Source: Isoetes taiwanensis (Eukaryota > Streptophyta > Lycopodiopsida > Isoetales > Isoetaceae). Taken from it: a DNA stretch of 64,000 bases. Under the pieces are notes generated by a model, which worked only from the letters and a program-made list of their open reading frames with translations, was not told the origin of the DNA and did not search any database. Position numbers and translations under genes: made by a program. Shown one piece after another: positions 1-12,720 of this stretch; position 1 is the stretch's first letter, and the number at the start of each line of letters is the position of its first letter. Where the stretch lies: contig JAJEKV010000011.1 in the NCBI GenBank assembly GCA_021234155.1, forward strand, positions 23,842,821-23,906,820. The letters run 5' to 3'.

Positions 1-3000
1 CGACCCATGTCGTCAGCACGATGAAGGGAAGTCCAGGATTGAACTCTCTATCAACTCCAAACTGCAGCTGGAAACAAAAGAATAGTCTATTTATCTTTCT
101 ACATAATCCATTAAAACGGCATGTTATAGATTAGCAATTCATGGCGGAAAGGAGATGCATAAAAGAGTGGCACAGTGAGAATGTGTCTCTGTATGGATGA
201 TGTGGAATGGGATACTGTCAACTGTTAAGCACACATTTTTAATTTTGGAAGATATGTTTGGAGGGCTTGCATGGGGTAAAGCATGTTGGTGTCCTTAAAA
301 AGTATTATTTAGTGACTAAAATTTTACCTAAAAGGTAGCCGGAATTTGATCTTTGGGTACACATGTAATAACATCTCAATATAGGTATGTTTTAGAACTT
401 TTATATATATATATTGGTCATAGATAGCATTATCTTTATCTGCTTTGAATATTACCATATGTATTTTATTTTTGGATTTTTGTGGTAGTTTAATGAAAAG
501 AAAAATGTAGAAAATACAGTTCCTAAGAAATTACCCTAAATTAAGTAAATACTTGCTTTTACGGGGGTTTCCCAAGAGTGGTACCTAGCAATGCTTTTGC
601 CCTTGGTATCTCCTCCCCGCTCTACACTTTGTTGCATCTTGGCCGGCGTTGTACACAAGGTAAGCCATCTCTGCTTGTGATAGAAATAGGTTCCTTTTCT
701 TTAGCTATAAAATTGCGGTAGCATCTCAAATCATCGTAAGATACTTGAAGCTTGTTTGGAAGTTCAAAATCCTAGCCCCAGGCCATGGATGAGGAGAATT
801 TGAGTAAGGTGAGCATTGTTGGACACAAGGTTTAAGGTCAAGAAACAACCTCCCTCTAGCTCTTACACCCCGTATATTCATTAAGTGGAGGCAGTCCCGA
901 GGCTGCGGGTTGGAGGCATTTGTGGGATGGCTGAGAGGTGGCTCTCTTAGTCCCACGCTTTAAGCATAGGGTCATAATGTTGGGGAATGAAAGATCTTTG
1001 GAGAACCCGGCGTGCCTTGGTAGGCCCCTCGGAGTAGGATGGCCCGAAGTGGCTAGATGGGTTTAGCGGAAATGTGTGTTAGGCCGCTCTCTGCTTCTTT
1101 GCTCGCCCTCAAGCTAAAATTTCTTTGTGATTAAGTCGATGGTATTCAAGCTAAGCAGTTACTAGTCAATCATGGTCAACTATGCTCAAAGGTTTAAGTT
1201 TTTTTTTAGATGGATAGCATTACAAGGGGGTGAATATAGTGAGACTACATCAAAAGGGATGCTCCTAAGCGTGGGGTGCCCTCTTAGTTTACAGCAACCT
1301 GCATGAGAAACCCTCTCACACTTGTTCTTTTGTCAGAAGTCTAGACCTTTAGGTGGAGTGCGCCCTCGATTGGTGTTGAGTGTGCTGTGGCTGGGATATC
1401 TTTGGTAGCTTGCCAGATGGGGGAAATAGTTTTAGCATCCCTTTATCCAATATAGCTATGTGGACAATATGGAAGCATCCCGATGTGGAATTATAAGGTG
1501 TAGGATGAAAATGTCTTCAATATGGAGTGTATATGGCTCTAGCTCCATCATCGAAAATTTGGTTGCAAATACAACAAAGCTCTGAGCGAGTTGGAAAATG
1601 CAAGGGTTTCTACATATTCTTCGATGTCATTTGGTTATGCGGGGCCGGGCATGGTCTTGAGGCTACAAAGGAGGCCCAGAAATCGCTACAGGAATGAGTA
1701 CTTCTCTAATACTCCCATACAAGGGAAAAGCTGTATTTTATATATTATATTAATATATCATACTCTTACCATAAAAACCAGAGGTCAGGAACTAAAGTCC
1801 CTAGACTGGACATACGCCTCGATCCAATCCTTGGCGTTATTATCACCCTACTACTAGCATAGGCATTTACAGCATAGTGTCAGTTGCCCATTGTATTATG
1901 GTCATCAACATCATCTTAGCATAATGAAGCACTTGATCATTTTGACTAGAGTAGTCTATCCATTACGAACTATACAACATGATAGACGTGATCATTTGAC
2001 TTAAATAATCTATCTATGGACTGTAGATGTAGGGAGCACTTGATCGACGACTAGATTGGTCTACCTATTACTTGCATTATACAAATATAATGAGTCGAGC
2101 TATATCGGTAAGAGAAGACTATTTAATCGCAATCATTCTTCTCAATGGGATTTCGAAATTATATTATCAAATTGTATACACGGCCGGATGCATAATCAGC
2201 CGGTCTTACCATTATATTCTTTATTTTATTTAAAGACCGGGGAAGGCTGAGGATGTCCTCTGTGGTGAAATGTGCCAGAGCATTATGTGATAAATCCTAT
2301 TGACAGTGAGGACAGCAGTTCTGCATTATAACGGAACCTAAGTCCTATAAGTACTTACTCCATTTTCATAATTGGCCAAGCAGGAAGCTATATTTCATTA
2401 GCCAATATTGAATACTTGCAAGTAATGGCCTGATTTATTTTTTGGCATCGGATCAATGCATTTTACTGATGTAAACAACCATATATCGTGATACAATGTG
2501 GGCTGACTTATCACGGTGATAAATTATGAAACCACAACTCAAAACATCTGTTTTTATCATACTATGAAGAAGATTTACGGCATCCATATATAATGGGTTT
2601 TTAATATTTCAGGAAATACATCATGCAGCTTTGAGGCATTGCCGACGGGTATTCAAAGCATATGTATCATAAATATGAGAAAAAACTATATGCACATGTT
2701 CATCATACCTTTTGTGTATATGTGATAAAAACTGAAGCATAAATTGAAGTAGAGAGCCATTTTTGTTTTGGAATCATTCTTAAATGCGATCAATGTTAGT
2801 GGGTTTTGAAACATAAACCGTGCTATATAATCCCATCAGAGCTGTTCCATCCTTTAAGCCAGCAGCACATATAAAGCAAGCGAGACAATGAGAAAACCGT
2901 GCAGGCCAGTGGGTACCATTAGCAAATAAATGGTAGCATGGAATTAAAGGGGGCCCAAAAAGAAATTTTGTTAGGGGTTTTCGGCTCTTATTGATTACCA

Positions 3001-4789
3001 TTGGCTCCCTTTTTGCCTATTAGTACATTTTAACTTAAGAAATAGCATAAAATAAAATATACCTTATCATCTTTTTAAAGGGTGCAGATAACGGTTTGTC
3101 TATAAAATGTTACTGTATTCAAAATATCTATCTTAAAGTAGATAATTGTCACTCATTACATTTTAAGCATAGCTCAATCTCGGCGTCATGTTGATACGGC
3201 AAACTTTGCTACACTAAACCGCTGCATTTCATCCTAAGCTGCGATGTTACACTCGCATCATATATTAAGCATAACTAAAAACAATGGGAACTAAAGCGCA
3301 CCACATTTAGTTCTCTCACAATTTCCACGCATATCGGCCGATAAATGTATAAGGCATTCATGTAATGATTTTTCAGCATTATTCTCATCCTGATGCGAGT
3401 GCATAGAGTTACCGTTATGTGATGTATTATCATGATGCACCATCGATGTCTACGCCACAAGGTATTTAAATATATCCCGAACTTATGAAGTGGAGTATCC
3501 CTTGATGTTATCAATTTGGGCGAGATAATGCCATAGCCTGTTAAGTCATATAATTATTTTTCGTGGTGTTGACTAGATTAACAAACTGCATCTTGTTCTT
3601 GGGTTTTCGGACAAGACATTCCAGCGATGAAAGCAAATTAGCCTTAAATAACCATCACTCGTTTAAAGAACTTGCATTATTCATATACCAATATCTAGGA
3701 CATGGCCCAAAACATCATGGGGGGCACGATGTTATTAGGATCATCCATATCTTGAGTTTCATTGTGATTTCGCATTGTGATAGTCATCTTGGCCTTTTCC
3801 CAAATGGTTTGGTCTGCGTAACCCATTACATCATCCTTGATAAATTTGCCTGGATTTTACGGCCACTGGCTACCTCAGTCCTCTAGAATAAGCTGACACC
3901 GAGAGATATTTCTCTTAGGAAATCGCTTAGGCTCGCTCTGCGTCTTGGTGTATTCGACTCCTTTAACCCGTCGAGCACGAGTATCTTCCCATAAGAGTAC
4001 GCTGCCCATTACTTAGGCTCTTTTTCAAAAATCTCAAAGGTATGAGATTCCTTTGCCGGTCATGTAGTGCGGTCATCTAATTAGTAGTTCAAGCACCCTG
4101 GGTTAAGCTCGGTATACCTAAATTAAAGACTACCTAATAGGGTTTAGGTTTAAAGAATGCGTGTATTTTATTTAAAGGCAAAATACCTAGTCATATTTTA
4201 GACCCCTTAGCAGTACAGGTCTATGTAAAACATAGGACATCAATTAATCTTAAGGCCCATGTATACTTTCTATATAGTATACCAATGTTTCTGTACATCT
4301 GAGAGTCCGACTATATTAATGTAGAAAGAAACATGGCTATGATTTATATGTTAGCAAGCATTATTAATAAAATAAAAAAGATGGCTAACGGGAACAACTT
4401 TCCGCTTTTCCCTTATTACAGCAAAACCCCATTTCTTTAACATTCCAGCTGTGGAATATTGCAATGGGTACATCGTTTATTCCCATGTGCATCGTAAACG
4501 TTCGATTAATTCTTTTGTTCTCATATGGTATTTTTTGAGCACGCCAATATTACAAAAGCACCGCCAAACCTTTGATGGAATCTCCATACTACTGCATCTC
4601 GATATGACTGAATGTGCATTGCTGCGTGAGATATACTAATAGTCCTGTTTTATTAGGCATTATCTGATCCTTTCTTCATCGAGCCAGGATTAAGCATAGC
4701 GGCTCTCGCCGTCTATAAGCGTGCTTCATCACCCCGCATTTGTACTTGCATACCATCACCACTGCATGCAGGTAATTCTGATGCGCTCG
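1..4789. other. Left flank, no recognisable gene
   Basis: AT-rich sequence with no open frame longer than about 107 codons on either strand. The longest frame (3563-3886, plus) has a composition rich in H, C, I and L and few acidic residues, as expected of chance translation. I found no retroelement domain, tRNA-like cloverleaf or match to the 7-kb repeat. A weak tandem repeat lies at 1929-2070. The stretch ends where the R0 repeat begins. Decayed transposon sequence or intergenic DNA is the likely content, but nothing in it lets me name a family. Confidence 0.5.
1929..2070. repeat. Degenerate ~55-bp tandem repeat
   Basis: Three diverged units begin near 1929, 1988 and 2036. Each carries a form of TGATCAT(TT)GACT followed by a TCTATC-like tract (for example gcacttgatcattttgac, then gtgatcatttgactt, then gcacttgatcgacgact). 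The units are too diverged to set exact borders. Confidence 0.45.
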
Positions 4790-4795
4790 CGTTGC

Positions 4796-5355
4796 CCATG
4801 AGTCATTGACCAACTTCGTTTTTCATTGAGTAGATTAACGTTTTAGAGTTGGAGCAGTTCTATTTGTTCCATCTCCATGTATGTTTTACCATTCGGGTTG
4901 AAATTTGTCACACTGATGTCCTCTATACGGGGTAAATGAAGGCTTCTCGTAAATTTCTGCTGTATTTCGTGTTTGCCTCGTGGTACCTCGTACCATTTAC
5001 TCACTCAGAGCTAGCATGCCATCGCGATCCATACATTTTCTGTTGGTCTTCAGAAACATGGCATACCGCTTTCAAATCACGGTGGACTGTCCATTTGAAA
5101 AGATTCACTATCCCTAATTCGGATGCAAAAGAGGAGGATTCACGTGGTACATCTGATTCCGCCATACTATAGCCTTTGCTCAGGCCTTCTCCTCAATCTA
5201 GCATACAGTTTAGATTCTGGTATTACGCTCACTGCAACTCTGGTGGCCCTAAAGGCGATTAAGCTTTCTGCTGCCAGACGGAACATTTGCACTTGGAGCA
5301 AATTGGTTGCGATGATCGTGACAACTGTTTCATTGGTAGTTAACGCTTTAGGTTG
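4796..5355 (+). repeat. R0 repeat, left copy (boundary of the compound locus)
   Basis: This segment matches 45845-46942 in the same order. First comes the stretch with gttccatctccatgtatg and cttctcgtaaa(a)tttct (compare 45870-45970). It is followed by one ~270-bp unit (about 5075-5335) matching the three tandem units at 46096-46942, sharing gaggattcacgt, cactcaatctagcata-like and cggaacatttgcacttg blocks. It opens with gagtcattgaccaacttcg, the phrase that starts each right-hand unit. It runs directly into hairpin H and copy A. R0 in direct orientation at both outer ends of the 42-kb array resembles a long terminal repeat or an ancestral unit end. I see no TG...CA ends, primer-binding site or polypurine tract to confirm an LTR. 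Confidence 0.75.
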
Positions 5356-5361
5356 GAATGC

Positions 5362-5391
5362 TATGGTTCCTCTTCTTATGAGAGAACCATC
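5362..5391. repeat. Hairpin H, copy 1 (5' end of copy A)
   Basis: Imperfect palindrome with a ggttcctctt left arm and an agagaacc right arm around cttatg. It is the only H in the window preceded by R0 rather than by the usual ttgtgcataggacc context, which places R0 immediately outside the unit. Confidence 0.7.
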
Positions 5392-6238
5392 GTGAGAAAG
5401 GGAGCGTCTGTTTTGCGTCACGATTATTTTGGGTGTCATTGCTGAAACTTTCTTTGTACGTGATTTCTTTAGCTCACATGCTGCTCTATCAGCTTCGAAC
5501 CCAATTCTGGCGTTTCCTTTGGCTGAATTCTCCTTGTTCGGTGTTTCTCGACTTATTAAACAAATTCCAAAGTCGCACCGCTGCCTTTTATCCCGAGAAA
5601 GATTAGACTCAGAATTACCCGGCTCGTTTAGGATCCGCGGTATTCTTGCGATCCCGTCGCCAGACCGTAGTAGGCATTCACAGCCTTGGCTTGTTCTCTC
5701 CCGGATTTTTATTTGTCATTACGTGGTATTTGCTGGCCCATATCCGCCTAATACATTATCTGCTCTATCCTTTTCCGAAACCCGCATGATTGTACTCTAT
5801 CCTTTTCGAGCTTTTACGATTCGTCATAATTTCTCTTATACGCTCTATATTTGTTTTCCCTGCTCCTCACCTATCGCTTCACGATCCTCATCTTTATTAC
5901 GATTCGCCACGGATTACGATTCGCTTCATATTCCTGCTTTTATCATGATTAGCTTTGAACACGGTCTGATTACGCTCTCGTTAGTAACCAATGCAGGATA
6001 AAACACCACCCCATCCCAATCTATCTATTGTTTTGTGCAGCGCCGGTTCTTCGCCATCCTAATAGGTTTAGATGCATTTCATGCAACTGCTCACGGATTT
6101 GTGGATTAATCATGCTTTTGCCCAAAGATCACGGTTGGGTTACTCTCTCCTTTGGTATCGGCCTAGAGTTCTTATCTTGCTCCTTCGGCCGTGTTCCTTC
6201 TCCTCTCATCCCTCACGAAAACCAATCAAGGTTTTCTC

Positions 6239-6328
6239 ATGGCGAAGTCGGGTTTTAGGCGTTCCACTATCTGTCGGCCCTTGGATCAGCCCACTTTGCT
6301 GAGGATCGATTTGGGATGCATCCCGTGA
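6239..6328 (+). CDS. Short leader ORF of copy A (29 aa)
   Basis: ATG-started frame beginning MAKSGFRRSTI, directly after a ctctcatccctcacgaaaacc leader. Copy F has an equivalent ATG at 39052 (MAKISFRRSCSIG), so the first ~12 residues recur, while copy B has lost the ATG (ctgctggcgag at the same point). A G(T/G)GAGT-like step follows in B (14585, gggtgagtat) and in F (39125, gggtgaatat), which would fit a 5' splice site at the start of the long T-rich stretch. No homolog is recognised. Either a short first exon of a duplicated gene with a very long intron, or an upstream ORF in a non-coding transcript; coding function is unproven. Confidence 0.3.
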   Translation: MAKSGFRRSTICRPLDQPTLLRIDLGCIP

Positions 6329-9300
6329 AGTCAGGTGATAAGTTCGGGTCGATATCGATTCCCTCCCTCGCTGTTTGTGTTTTCTTTTTCTTTTTCCTAG
6401 GCTTAAGTTGGTTTCTATAGTTAATGGTTTTATTTATATTTGTGTTTTTTGTCATGTTTATTTGGGTGGTAAGGTAGTGGATGTTGTGGTTTTTAAGTTC
6501 GATGAATTGCATGTGTATTTGTTATGTAGGGTTTGTTTTTGTTTTCCAGTTATGTGGATGATACTTTGAAGCTTTTTACTTTATTCTTATTTGTTTTAAC
6601 TAAAATGCTACTACGGAGAACTGGCTGGAACATATATGCTCATATTAATGCATTTGGCTTTATCTACTTCTCTCATCACTTGTCTCTTTATTCAGATTTT
6701 GAGCTTATTCAAGTGTCTTGCCCTTTTTTTGTCTTATAATATAATGTTCTTAAGCCTGTGTATGGACAATTGCCATTTGATCTCTTTTCTCATGGAGGTC
6801 TGTAGGGGTTTTGGGACGCGTTGTTTCGATTGGTTTTGTTTTCCTTGTAGTTTGTAAATGGTGTGTTCTTTTGTTGGTTGTCTTTCCTTTCTGTCTTTTG
6901 GGGTGTTGTTTTCAGTCTTTGTGCATGTAGTTTCCTCCTTTTCTTTACTCTTTGAGCCTTGTTCAACTTATTTTCTCGATTCTGTACATACATGTACGCA
7001 TATTTCCTATCCATGTATGAATCATATGTTTTTTTTACTAAAAGCGAATTAAAGCCTTTGGATTTATTTGCTGCTGTAAGCAATCAGCGTTTATCTCTCT
7101 TTATTTGAGCATCCTTATTTGTCTTCTTAGAACCGTTCAATCATTACATCATGCTATGTCTGATCTTGAATTTAGATTGCGGCATCCTCTTTGTTACATA
7201 ACTTCATATTATCTCCAGGCTTGATTATTTATAAAAGTCACTCTTCTGAATATGAACATCCTTATTGTCTTCTTAGCCGTGGTTCGTCCATTTACCTCAT
7301 ACTAAATAGATATGAATTTAGGTGCGGCATCACTCTTTGTTTACATAGCTTCATATTATCACGAAGCCCCGAGAGAAAAGAGTTGCGGTTTTCAGAATAA
7401 GCTTTTGGAACGTTATGATTACATATTGTTGAAAATCATTTTGTTGTGTAGGTGGTTTATTTGTCATAGAGGCTAGAGTTCAAAACCTCATCTTTAAAGC
7501 GGTCTCACAGCTTCTATCTTGAAATTAACCATCCTCGGGAAAGCAATGAGTAGGTTGTGAAAGTTTTGCTTGTTTGCCTCACCAAGCAAAGGTTGCTTCG
7601 TGCCTCATGTGGACATGGTATACCACGGATCCATATACAAAAGCTAATTGCCTTTAGCGTTGCATCATGCCGTGTAGTATGGATCATTTGCCTTAGCACA
7701 GCACGTCGCGTTCTTTGGCTACAAAATGTTTATATTTCTTGTAATGAAGTTTTGTTACTGATTCGATTCAAGAGTGGTTTATGGATTCACATCCTTAAGC
7801 TGATTATTAATAGCGTTGGATCATAGCAAAAAGCTTTTCGCTTTCTGTTTGTCTTGTTCTTAGCCTTTATAAGGTTTTCTTTCGGGGTTGGTGCATGGGG
7901 TTAGTTTTGTTAGAGGTCTTAAAGGATGAATTACGAGGTCTTAAAAGGATGTTAAAGGGATGATTCTGAGGTCTTAAAGGATAGTTCTGATGGACTACAT
8001 GTTGAGATTGATTACTCTCGTGCCTCCTTGCGCCTGGTTTATGGTGGTCCTTCTTGTCCTTGCCTCATCATTCCCTTGAGACGTGGCGCCATGCATAGGT
8101 CCAGTGCCTTTGCCACTGCCAAGCAATTAAACCTTGAGATGGAATTCATGGTATGTGGGCGTTGGAAGCTCCAAAATGCATTTGTATTGGGTGTTGTAAC
8201 GAGTCTTGTTGGCGGATTGCTGGATTTAGTTTGATAATTATTCAAACTCACTAACGCATTTTGCATTATACCCCTTTAGCTTTATTTTTATTATCAGCAT
8301 TCGCCAGGTTTTATTATAAACTTTCTCTATCGAGGGTCCTTGTGCATAATATTATTGAAAGCAAAAGTCGCGTGCATAATGGCTGTATTCACTAACACAA
8401 AAAGGGTTATTGCTTAGGTCAGTTATTACCCTCCCAAAGCATTTCATTTTGTGTTGTCACTACATTCGTTTTCTTGGATGTGTTTGAGCTTGTTATCTAA
8501 GTCGATCCTTATTTGTTTAAATTTGCTTTCTTGGTTATGCACTTCTTGCATAGATTCGTATTAGAGTATGGTATCGCTTTTCTTTTGTTACGCCTTCCAT
8601 TTTTAGGTTGTCGGTTTTACTGTTGTCCATCCCATTGTCTCTATTTTAAAGGTATCTAGATTAACCATCTTAGCGTCAAATCAGCACACGGCTTTCTTAC
8701 TTGTGTGTATTTGTAAATATATAAATTATGGGTTATTGCTCATTTTGCATAGTCAATTTGGTTCTTTTCTTAGATTCGGTTTTACTTGATTAGCTTTGTA
8801 TGATTGGCATTGAATTATTCTGAGGGTCAATTGTGGAAAAGCTTGAGCTATGGTTCGGTTGGGATAGCATGCAGTAGATGGAAGAATCATTTTTGACTTG
8901 GCGGCAGAAGTCAATGTCGGTTGCTTCTTGTTAGTTTTCCTCGTCTTGTCATAATGAAAGAGGGTGGTGCCATCTCTAATTAGAGCGATGATGAGGATCG
9001 TTAATCAAAACTTTGTCCCACGAGAGTTCAACAAGGGACTAATAACTACTTTATGCGTTGCTTTCGTCAAGTCGGTTTGCATTTAGTTGCTTCATTGCAT
9101 TTGGGCAATTCCTCACTATATCTGTATTTAATTAACACATCTTGGTGCCCCTTTTCTTGTATTTTGGCACTTGACCTCTGGACTTTAGCACAAGTTGTGA
9201 AGGTAGTCGGGTATTTCCGATATCTTGACTGAACCTTCTCCATTTGGATATTACGGCATTTTCTACTGGTAGACTTTTCTTTATTTGCATAAGGTAAGTC

Positions 9301-10293
9301 ATGAGTTGATGATTCATATTGGATTCATGCAGTTGCATTTTGGTTATTCTAAACCACGACTTTGGAAGAAATGAACATGGTTGTAGTTCATAACGTCTCT
9401 ATTTTCTTTACAATTAGTCCTTTTGTTGTACTTTACTTCCATACTTAGATGTGGTCCTTTTTGCTTAGGATCTCATGTTTCCCGTCGTTAGTCTATTGGT
9501 ACCATTTGTGGTGGTAAACCCACATTTAATTAGTTTTGCTGAGGTTTTACAATTTGGTGGTGTTGCTAGAAATTCGGTAGCTCATTATACGGCTTTGCGA
9601 TTACCATATCTCGGTTAATTTTGTGTGGGTTGAGCTATTGCATTCTTACGGCATTAGTGCTTAATGACATGGTTTAAAATCTTCTTTATATTCCTTTATG
9701 TGGCTAGTTCCATGTACTTTCGTGTTGACCACCTAGCCTCATGCCTCATTCTAATTCTTTTGGTTTAAATTGGCTGCACCACATACCGCTTGTACCTTTC
9801 GTTCCTTTACTACATGGCGTCCATTATTCCTTTTGTCGACTATTGTTCCATTTGTCTCGTTGAGCTCTTATGGTGTCCTTGAGTCCCTAACTCTCTTGCG
9901 GTCTGGCGGTTATTGCTTGAGTTGCTTCCACATCGTCATTATCTTTTGCTCTGCTTGTCCAAGTTGTCTGAGTTGTCCCATCTGTCTGATTGCTTTCGTA
10001 GCATTCTTTTGTCTCATGATTTCTCGTGATGGTTTGTTCCTTGCATACGCGATTTGTTCCTCTCCACTCGTGCCTTTTTCACAGTCTTTTAGGTGGTAGT
10101 TTGTTGATTGCCCAATTTATTTCCCTCGCCCTTTCATTCATAGCGGTTTCTAGTGCCTCTTTTCTTTATCATTTCTCCATCCATTCATTTGTTTTGATTC
10201 CTTTTTGCTCTATGATTCTTGAGCTTTGTTCTAGGTATATGTAGAGTAGATAAGTGCATGCTTGTTTCTCATATATGCTCAATTGTTCTTTTT

Positions 10294-11290
10294 GGATGCC
10301 CTTATGAGGGCCTAACCTATCTCTTATCATTGATTCTTAGTTTTTTTCCCTTCGTGAATGCCTTGAGGCTTTATTTGCATTGAGTAGCCTTAAGCTCTTT
10401 TGTCAGTTCAAGCAAATTCTCATTCTAATCCCTTATTTCCATCAATTCATTATAATCGCATTCCTTTTCTTTTCATTTGCATTTTGTCCCTTTCCTCTTT
10501 GTTTTTTGTTCATTTGATTTTCATGAAAAGCATATTCTATTGTCTTGACTCCTCCTTTGCCCGCCTCTTGACTCATACATTAGTGTTTTTCCCCGGTGCA
10601 TCCATTCATTATGTTGTTTTATATGGTGACCCAGTTGTTTCTATATCCCACCTTGCATTTTTATTCTTGTTGGTCTCGGTGGTAGCGGTTGCCCTCGTGA
10701 CAAATTTGCAAGTTAGGCTGTAGGTTGTTCTCTTAACTCTGCTTCTTGAAGCGAGGTCATACCAGCACCCATCTTTCCCCATCTTTCTCTGCGCCATAAT
10801 GGGTTCTTTTGGTCAGTCCTCTAGATTGTTCTTGAGTCTCAGGTCCCTATCGTTGTTTCGTTGAAAAGTGCGGCTTGGATCGGTTATGCATGTGGGTATA
10901 CATTCGCCGTTTTTAACGTCCTTGCCATTTCTTGTTGTTGCTCTATTTGTTTTACTCAATCTTCTCATATGTTCACCGGTGGTTCTCATGGATGCCCTTA
11001 TGAGGCCTATACGCTCTTGGTCATAGTTCTTAATGTCATTGTTAGTGCCTTCTTGGTTACAACTGTCCTCGGCCATTTTGTCTCGTTTGCTTTGTTTCTC
11101 TATTTCTCGATCCCTTTTCTATCATTTCATTCTGAGTCTCACATTGTCTTTTACCTATATTTGTTCCTTTCCTCTTGTTTCCATTTTATCCCTTGAGATA
11201 CATCTTTGCTCACCTGTATCTTGATTCCCTCCTTTGTTTTGCCCCTTGATTTGGCAGTAGTTCTTCTTGCCTTGTTGGTCGGTCGTCATG
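10294..11290 (+). repeat. Internal ~700-bp imperfect duplication inside copy A
   Basis: The phrase ggatgcccttatgagg occurs at 10294 and 10990. Both are preceded by a ctcatat(at)g(c/t)tc phrase and followed by a (cctat...)attcttag/attcttaat phrase, then by similar tttcctctt- and ttgcattttgtccc-like tracts. The same pair recurs in B (18704, 19392) and F (43123, 43842), and in inverted order in E. The duplication therefore predates the spread of the copies. Confidence 0.6.
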
Positions 11291-12307
11291 CCTTTTTTCT
11301 ATATTGATCTCTTAAAACTAAAGGTTGTTTGATGTTCCTTTTCACGACATTCTCCCTTTTAGCTGCATTTTAAATTTGAAATCGCGATTACATCTTCTCA
11401 AATTAGATGCGTGTTGGAATGGATTTTCTTGTGGCGAACAGGTTGTCTTTGCGTTCTTATGTGGTATTTGTTCTTGTTTGGTTACTTTTCGAGTTTCTTC
11501 ATCCATTCACTTTCTTAGCCTTGATCCATGCTTCGGCCTCGTGGCATAAAACCCTCCCAGAATTGATTTCCTCAATTGCATAATTGTCCTACCACCTTAT
11601 AGAGGAAACCTTTTGTTAGAGTGTCTCGGGGTCCCTATGCATTCTTGTTTCCCATAGGTTATGTTGTTTTACTGTTTTTGAAGGTTTGTTTGAACTAGAT
11701 TATACATGCATGGCGTCCGCCCGTATTTTAGGTTTAGTCCTTGTTTATTTAGTGTTTTGTATTATAGTATTCAACGTGGTTCTACTTTGTTAGTCGTTGA
11801 TTCTTGAATTTTTAGTTCGAGTGCTCTTTTATTTAGCTAGATTTACTATCTGCGGTCTTGATGTCTTTACTCTTTTTGCCATTCCGATTGCATAGTTTTT
11901 GAGTCTTTCTTATTATAGAGTTTTGCATTGTCTTCATGAAAGTTAGCTGATACATTTTGCATGAATAATATAAATTTAGGTATGTTTGTTCTTACCAAAG
12001 TAAAGCGTCTTGTATGAATTAGAGTTTTCATAGTTGTTGGTGATTTCATGTGCTGGTGACTGGCCATTGATAGTCTTGTTTATGTTGATTTCATACCCTC
12101 TTTGCCTTATGCGGTCAGGGTTGTCTTAGGGTTTCTTGCGCCCCTTCCCTCTATTTGTGGTAGCATACCACCTCATCTCATGATTCCTTACACTTTTCTA
12201 GCATTCAATACCCTTGCAATCCTCTGCGTGGTCATGTATGATGGGGTTTGAGAGGTTCTCTTTGTAATGGGATATGATATTTGTGCATAGGACCTTTCTA
12301 GAATGCT

Positions 12308-12336
12308 ATGGTTCTCTTCTTATATAGAAGAACCAT
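12308..12336. repeat. Hairpin H, copy 2 (3' region of copy A)
   Basis: Palindrome with left arm atggttctcttct and right arm agaagaaccat around a TATA core. With flanks (cctttctagaatg at left, cattc..aaagag at right) the palindrome spans about 60 bp. A transcript of either strand would fold into a stable stem-loop. It is always placed ~20 bp after ttgtgcata(a)gga in the direct copies. Confidence 0.8.
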
Positions 12337-12632
12337 CATTCAGAAAGAGGAACCCATCCTGACCCCTGGCGTCGCGTTATTTTGGGCGTAGGAGTCATCT
12401 TTGCTTTGAGCTTTCTTCGCGTGGTATGACATGCGTATAGGATGTGAACTTGTTTGAATTCTCCTTGTTAGATGTTTCCCTCCCTCCCCTCCTCATAATT
12501 TGGTGTGCATGGTTGGTTCTGGCGAAGCCGTTTGGATTCTGTTCATCCCACAGCCTTGTAGAAGCGATTTCTACTTTTCTCTTGTCTCGTTGAGGTTGGT
12601 GGCCTCTGCTGATTTCGGTAGCACTTGTAAAC

Positions 12633-12720
12633 TTTGGGGGCACCTGGGGATGACCCAGGGGTGCGGAACCTAGTCTATCTTGCTCTCTCTCTCTCTCTCT
12701 CTCTCGGCGTAGCTATGGGC
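12633..12720 (+). repeat. Tail of copy A: GC hairpin and CT microsatellite
   Basis: A GC-rich inverted repeat (cacctgggg atga cccaggggtg, 12641-12663) is followed after ~20 bp by an uninterrupted CT tract (12683-12705) and then ggcgtagctatggg. The same order occurs at 21021-21100 (B) and 45530-45605 (F). The position is typical of a 5' UTR or core promoter in plants, but no downstream gene is recognised. Confidence 0.7.

Noticed and set aside
4796-5355. R0 as a classical LTR
   Set aside because: No TG...CA termini, target-site duplication, primer-binding site or polypurine tract could be found at either copy; kept only as a boundary repeat.
5429-6001. 190-codon plus-strand frame in the leader of copy A
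   Set aside because: The equivalent regions of B and of the 28.9-kb fragment are broken in all frames; the composition (F, S, R, L) mirrors the DNA.
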